Source: Diadema setosum
Taxonomy: Eukaryota > Echinodermata > Echinoidea > Diadematoida > Diadematidae
Assembly (NCBI RefSeq): GCF_964275005.1
Contig: NC_092685.1
Span: forward strand, 11,886,913-11,950,912
Reading direction: 5' to 3'
Length of the DNA stretch: 64,000 nucleotides
Under the pieces are notes generated by a model. The model was not told the origin of the DNA. It saw only the letters and a program-made list of their open reading frames with translations, and ran no database searches. This document shows positions 58,495 to 64,000 of this stretch, in pieces (the stretch's first letter is position 1; each line of letters starts with the position of its first letter). The position numbers were made by a program, and so were the translations under genes.

Positions 58495-59534
58495 TTAGTT
58501 TGGTCTGCCATTGGGCAGTCATCAAGGTATTTTTTTTTTTTCAACACATGTCTATATTTGGAATGGAAGCAGATAACTTCTTTAGAACAGATCTGGCACC
58601 GCATAGCGTAAGAGTGTGCCAAATGACACAACGTACAACTGTACTTGTTCAGCATGAATCTCCACTTTAGGGAAATGTAGACAGTGTATTTTTGACACAT
58701 ACTAACTCTACACAGGCACAGTTTATATCAGCCACAAGGAAAAAAAAAAGTCAGAGAAGTGGGGGGGGGGGGGGGAGGGATCCTTGCTTCCACTGCGTGT
58801 ACAGGTAAATCATGCTTCTTGACCTTATCAAGGCACCAAGTTCCAAGTCATTTCTGTGAGGGCAGGAGTGGATCACAATCATCAGGCTCCGGTTTGGCTT
58901 GTTGTGTCTCTCGATCAGCTACCCGCTCATTCCCCATGAAGGTCCGTAAAAAATAAATTCTGCTATATATTTAGAACTTTGAATCACCGACCGGGAGAAG
59001 ACGTGACCTCATTACGAGCAAGGGTGCACAGTGTATGTGACTCCCACAGACCAGCCATGAATCATCTCTGTCTAAAATTCCCCCCTACCCCCCTCTATTT
59101 CGGCAAGAATGCAAACACAACGAAGCAGACCCAACAATGGCTTTGTAAGCTTCCTGTTGATAATTTTCCATCACTGCTTCACGGGTGCAGGCGCAGCTCT
59201 GCTCCCTTCTCAACAGCCGCATTCACACACACAGGTATAATCGGTTTTCAAATCACGACGTGAAAATCGTTTTCATTTGCCTCTGTTCACGCATGGCACA
59301 AACACTTGCACTGCTTTGTTTTTCAAATCTTGAGACTTCGCATATCTTAATGATGACCTGAGTGTGACCCTGAGCACCGGAGTGTGCGGATCTTATGTAG
59401 CAAGTTACATTATGATCCTTAAAAACACACGCTGCACTGGCATTTTTATGGCCCGAGTTTACAACAACAACAAAATTAAGCCGGACTGATTTTCATATTG
59501 AGAGAGTGAACAATTTGTGTGTGTATGTAGGAGA

Positions 59535-60350
59535 GTTGATCGGTACTAAGAAGACGAAATTTCGGCCAAAAATAGCACAAGTTATTCACAAAGTCCTGAA
59601 AATTACAAATTCGACAAAATTATGAAAATTATTCGCTCCGATTTTTGGAAAATAGACTTCAAATATACCCCTCTCCAAAAAGTTGTCTTTTTGCGCGGTG
59701 TAAAATCGCATTATAATTCTGGACACGATTTTCGTAATGAAACAATCGACGTCTTTCGCACCTTGTACTTGCACCAGAATCACAATTCATGCCACGAATC
59801 ACCGTACACATTCTTACCAAGCGGACGACAAAGAAAAAATCGGCAAATGAGGCTCAAATTTCATATTTTCCGGTAAGATGTCTATCTCAAACATTTTGAA
59901 GAGTTCACGCGATAACAAATCGACAACTTCTATTTACGTGCTTTGTCTATTGGAGTGCGGGTGACGAGTTGCGGGCCCCTTCCTTAGTGCACAACTAATG
60001 CATCGTTCGCGTTTGAGGACGATAGCTGCAAATTTCCGGTATCGATCAATGAACATGTGGTTCTATTGGAATCGTCAGCATTTTTCCTGTATGTGAGTGG
60101 GATTTCATAGAATTTCAGTGACGAAATATGATTCAAACATGCGTAAATATTAACTATGATGAGGTGCAGGTCACTCAACTATAAATCTGAGGAAAAAATG
60201 TGAATTTCTTCGCGTTTTTACATTTTTATGTCACGTTTTTTGCGATTTCGGTCCACACAGCGTTCTGTGAGGCTAATCTACGAAGTCACGCGCATATTGA
60301 ATGTCATTAGTACGCAAAAATGTGCGTGTCCGGTAATACCATATCTGTAT
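59535..60350. repeat. Dispersed repeat, uninterrupted copy
   Basis: The continuous version of the repeat that is split at 20655-23296, with the same word order from GGCCAAAAATAGCAC to AATGTCATTAGTACGCAAAA. About 800 bp, moderately GC-rich in CGACGTC words, no coding potential. Ends not defined. Confidence 0.65.
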
Positions 60351-61110
60351 ATGTGACCCACTTTGGCAAAATCAGGCTCTTGTCGGCAAAAACCAAAAAT
60401 GAGTTTTTCATTTCATCTTGTAGAGAATTTTGTCCTCTTTCATATGATACCCAATTTGAAAATTTTGAATAAAATTTGACGAAGTTATGAGAATTTTAAG
60501 TTGATAAGGTATGAAAACATGAAACTGAGATAATCGCTTTCAAAGTTCAATGAACTTTCCCCAAAACAGAACAGTTTACATGCTGACACAAACTCCATAG
60601 CAACAGTATCTCATATTCAAGCAATCACCGTCAAATATCACACACACACTTCAGACACACTTTACCGTATGATATTAGGAAATTAGTGTTCTTTGTCTTA
60701 TCAATTTAAAGTAAGAGCCAATTAAAAACAATAAAAAACAAAAGATATTAAAGTGTGCTGCCAAAAACGGCGATAGTTCCCACATTACAATCACTACAAC
60801 ACATTTTCAATATTGCTGAAATCATAAATATCAATTATTAATATTTTGTGTAATTTGTATTTTTGATTACATTGTAGAAATATTAATTGCTTGATTAGCA
60901 TAATAATGATAAATTTGAGATTAAAATGAAAACAATAGAAAACATAGTTTTTTTAACATCTTTCTCTCTCAAATTGATGTTGTACAGTAGTGAAGCATGT
61001 TGTGGTTTCTGTTTCTTTGCCATCGTGCTAGACACAATTAAATGATGTACATGTCTCTCCTTATAATCTAGTTTTTGGGATTAAAAATAAGAAATAGCAT
61101 ATGCACTTAA

Positions 61111-61481
61111 AGGTACAATACAGCCATAGACCTGGGACAGAATATCACCGTTTCAATGACATTAAAAAAAAAAACGGGTTGACGTCTTCCGCAAGTCTCA
61201 AATTAGGTGCACGCGAATTTCCCAGTTGTCAAGTACTGTTTCTACATGATTTATTAGCTATTGTTGCAAAGGGAAACTTACAGAATTAATATATTTATGA
61301 AAAAAATCATAACATAACACAAAAAATTGTTCCTTTCCAACCTGCTAGCACTAATGACCATTGACTCTTAAAGCAAGTGTTTGAAATCTCCTGGGTTGAA
61401 ACTGATCTAAAATGATACAAAGTTATCAATATGTTTGTATCACATTAACTGTATTACAGGTTGTATGACTGTACTGTACCT
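61111..61481. mobile_element. MITE, AGGTACAATACAGCCAT family (tentative)
   Basis: AGGTACAATACAGCCATA at the left faces TGACTGTACTGTACCT at the right. TTAA precedes the left end; TTGA follows the right, perhaps a mutated duplication. Similar in style to the element at 45196-45579. No open frame. Confidence 0.45.
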
Positions 61482-62961
61482 TTGAGCATTTTACTCTGTC
61501 CACCAAGATGAAAAAGCACAACACAGAAATGCACTTTCATCCAACATTTTCATCCTATCTTTAGACATGTATACAAATACAGATTGCATATTGTATACTG
61601 ATATTTACAATGTAATCTTTATTCTGTCAGTATAACAAACTGTACAATGTTTCCCTTACGTTCATCTGGAAAATTAAACTATCTGTGGAAATATAACAAT
61701 AGTTCAGCATTACAGAAGTAAAATCATATTTAGATAAATAAAAATATAAAATTTCAGCAAGTATGTTCTATTATCAATAGTTTAGAAGATGCATACCAAT
61801 GCACTTGCTGTTCATCTGGGGAAAAAAAATGAAAATGAAAATGTATAAAAATGCTGCAGAAAGCAGACTTGAGATTTACTTTTAATTTCAACCAAACAAA
61901 ATGTTTAAAAGCACACACGGAAAAATTGTTAAAACGTAGTACAATGTATCTGTGGTGACACCTACAGAGCCTTTGTATGCATTAATTTAATATGGCCAAT
62001 TATCTTGTAAAATCATGGAATAGTGACTTGCATACATACAGCCTACCTCAAATGAGTGCAAAAAAGTCAGGTTTGTAACTCTGTTTCACATGAAAATTAT
62101 ATAAAGTGGCTGACAACACATTGGGAAAAAGTACTGTTGTCTATTTGATTCATTCAATTAAAGATAATGGCTTCTGAAAATTATGAATACAGGTAACAAC
62201 CACTAGAATATGAACTTCATCCAAAGGAAATTATTTTTAATGCTAACAAGCATGCAGGTTACAATGACATTGACGTAATATGCTATGGAATATTGCATTA
62301 TGAAAGGATAAGAGAAATACTTCTAGAGGCACAAGGAAAAGAAACTGTTATTTCAGCATTACTGACTGTGATTGCCAAAGGACACTGTGATATCTGAGAA
62401 ATGTTTAAGGAAATAATTATGATTGATATAATCTGATGTGAATTACGTACAGCGGTTGTCTTGAAGGATGATACTGGCTCCACAATAGATCAGATAAAAC
62501 ACAAAGCAACAGAACATATTATTAAGACAGACAAGCATCAGCATGAAATCTTGCGAAGGTTGAGCTTGTACGTCAGTCATGATACAGCATGTTCTGTACC
62601 ATGGGACAGTAACACACCAAGTCCTTGACGATGAAGTCACTATTTCATTGGAAAGTCCAACACAGGTAAGTCGCTGGTTTATAAACGGTCACCATTTCAG
62701 AGAAGAGCTCATTCCAGAACTTTAGCAAAAGTTCAAATTAAATAAAAATAATCGTCAGTTCATGACAGTCTCCAATAATTTCTAAAGATTAAAAAAAAAA
62801 AAAAAATGGGGGTTAAAACAAAAGGCAAGCCATACCAGATAGCATCTTAATTTGTTTATCCTGGCCTGGGACAACTGGTCTATGAAGTGGATTTCACTGA
62901 AGAGCTTGCAGCGGCAAGTCCTCTTCTTCAGTTGAATCACATCCACAAGCGACTCAACATT

Positions 62962-64000
62962 TTACATCACCTGTTGAATTTTCACCGTGCTGTCATCAAT
63001 ATGTTCACTGAGCGTAACGCTATCCTCATCTTCAGAACGATGCACAGCCTCGTCCATGCTCCTGTAGACTGTAAATCCTCACTGCACTTGAGTTCTAATA
63101 AATGAGAATTTCAAGATACAATTTTAGCAATGAATACAAATGAACCCCAATTGCATAGAAAATCATGTGCATGCATCTTTATTACGGGTCTGCACTATAA
63201 AATACCCTAAGACAAGTTAAGTCGATCACTGTACTGCTGTTTATCTCATCATGCATGCAAGGTTAACATTTCATTTGTTGCAGCCAAACATCATTGGATC
63301 TACACTGTAACTTCTACGTGCTACCTTGACATGTCTTGCAGTTGTCAAGAAATCACCATTGATTTCGATGGATGGAAATGTAGTAATCTCACCATTTTTT
63401 TTTGTAAAAAACTACGCAATTACTTACAATCATGCAGTTCATGGTGGAGCTATAGCTCGCATACCATGTTTAACTACAAGGCTTATCAATAGAACCGTCA
63501 GTGTCTGATCTTGTCATTGGACATTGTATGTTAGTATTATACATTCTTGTTTTGTCAGAGTTTAATACATGCCAAATAACGCAAGGCTTTGTTTACTTCA
63601 CTAGCTAAGCGAGATCAGAGTCTGCTGACTATGATGATACTGGAGTGGTCGCATTTGATGAGGGACACTGCCGAATTCAATTCTATTCTGTGATTGTCAC
63701 TGTAGGCAACATGTCGTGTCAACATGACAATAGAAGAGAATAAAAAATGAGTACATTAAATCAGCGATAATGCGAAAATGACCATCATTCCTTGCTGCAT
63801 TGTGATGCAGCAATGATTCTTATTTTACTAATAAGAATCACCAAGTCTCGCATGAGCCTCACGATGAAAAAATTACGCCTATCGTTAGATGTAGGGGGTC
63901 CTACACAAGACTGTGATAAAGTGTGATCGTAAGTGAGCCAGTCAAGCAAGTTGATCAATACATAATGAAACTCACCAGCAGAGTCGTCAGAGTTGTCTTT
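62962..64000 (-). CDS. 3' end of an unidentified gene, two exons, partial
   Basis: Minus-strand exon piece 64000-63976 (ends TCTGCTG before GTGAGT) and exon 63068-62962 join in phase: KDNSDDSA-V-YRSMDEAVHR, then SEDEDSVTLSEHIDDSTVKI, QQVM and TAA. The acceptor before 63068 is ...TTTACAG. The sequence is strongly acidic and Ser-rich, like the cytoplasmic C-tail of a membrane protein or an unstructured end; no domain is visible and I do not recognise the family. CAG before GTGATG at 62971-62970 could also be a donor leading onward. The rest lies beyond the right edge. It lies on the same strand as GALNT2, upstream of its visible part. Confidence 0.5.

Noticed and set aside
58759-58956. Frame with an ERVADRE word on the minus strand, similar to a GALNT catalytic segment.
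   Set aside because: The similarity is one short word, surrounding residues do not fit and no splice sites frame it.
62443-62640. Minus-strand frame with a hydrophobic stretch (LVCLNNMFCCFVFYLIY).
   Set aside because: No phase-consistent link to the exon at 62962-63068 and a weak acceptor; AT-rich noncoding DNA often gives such hydrophobic runs.

Overview
The window is animal nuclear DNA, AT-rich, with short exons, GT-AG introns and many small DNA transposons. The gene set (testis-specific kinases, ERH, a GALNT2-type glycosyltransferase, a WD-repeat protein) is metazoan. The crowd of short inverted-repeat elements with TTAA, TTA or TA target duplications suggests a marine invertebrate deuterostome, most likely an echinoderm; that placement is inference.

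Layout. (1) 447-4448, plus strand: the last six exons of a WD-repeat gene of the WDR64/WDR49 kind, open at the left edge. (2) 4449-9111: no recognised gene, one TTAA-flanked DNA element. (3) 9112-13919, minus strand: a complete five-exon testis-specific serine/threonine kinase (TSSK) gene with a long Ser/Thr/Pro-rich tail. Its introns carry a U2 snRNA fragment, a tRNA-like unit inside an inverted-repeat element and a decayed kinase-like fragment. (4) 15823-16779, plus strand: an intronless second TSSK, head to head with the first. (5) 16780-20095: repeats and foldback elements. (6) 20420-26299, plus strand: a complete ERH gene whose first coding exon holds only the start codon; two introns carry several transposons. 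(7) 26300-38810: ERH 3' flank, an internally deleted Harbinger element at 27041-28173, a second copy of the TTAA element, and a long gene-free tract. (8) 38811-51201, minus strand: six 3' exons of GALNT2, giving the end of the catalytic domain and the whole ricin-type lectin domain. (9) 51202-62961: no exon recognised, many nested transposons, including an element with four tandem RFX X-box-like palindromes. (10) 62962-64000, minus strand: the last exon and part of the one before it of an unidentified gene with an acidic C-terminus.

The two TSSKs fit post-meiotic germ-cell signalling. ERH is a housekeeping nuclear factor, GALNT2 starts mucin-type O-glycosylation in the Golgi, and the WD protein may be ciliary or sperm related. 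No operon-like link is implied. All exon borders were read by eye from splice signals, reading-frame phase and remembered family sequences; no alignment was run. No complete novel system was found. The best leads are the X-box repeat element, the tRNA-like unit inside an inverted-repeat element, the GC-AG intron in TSSK, and the apparent absence of the upstream GALNT2 exons.
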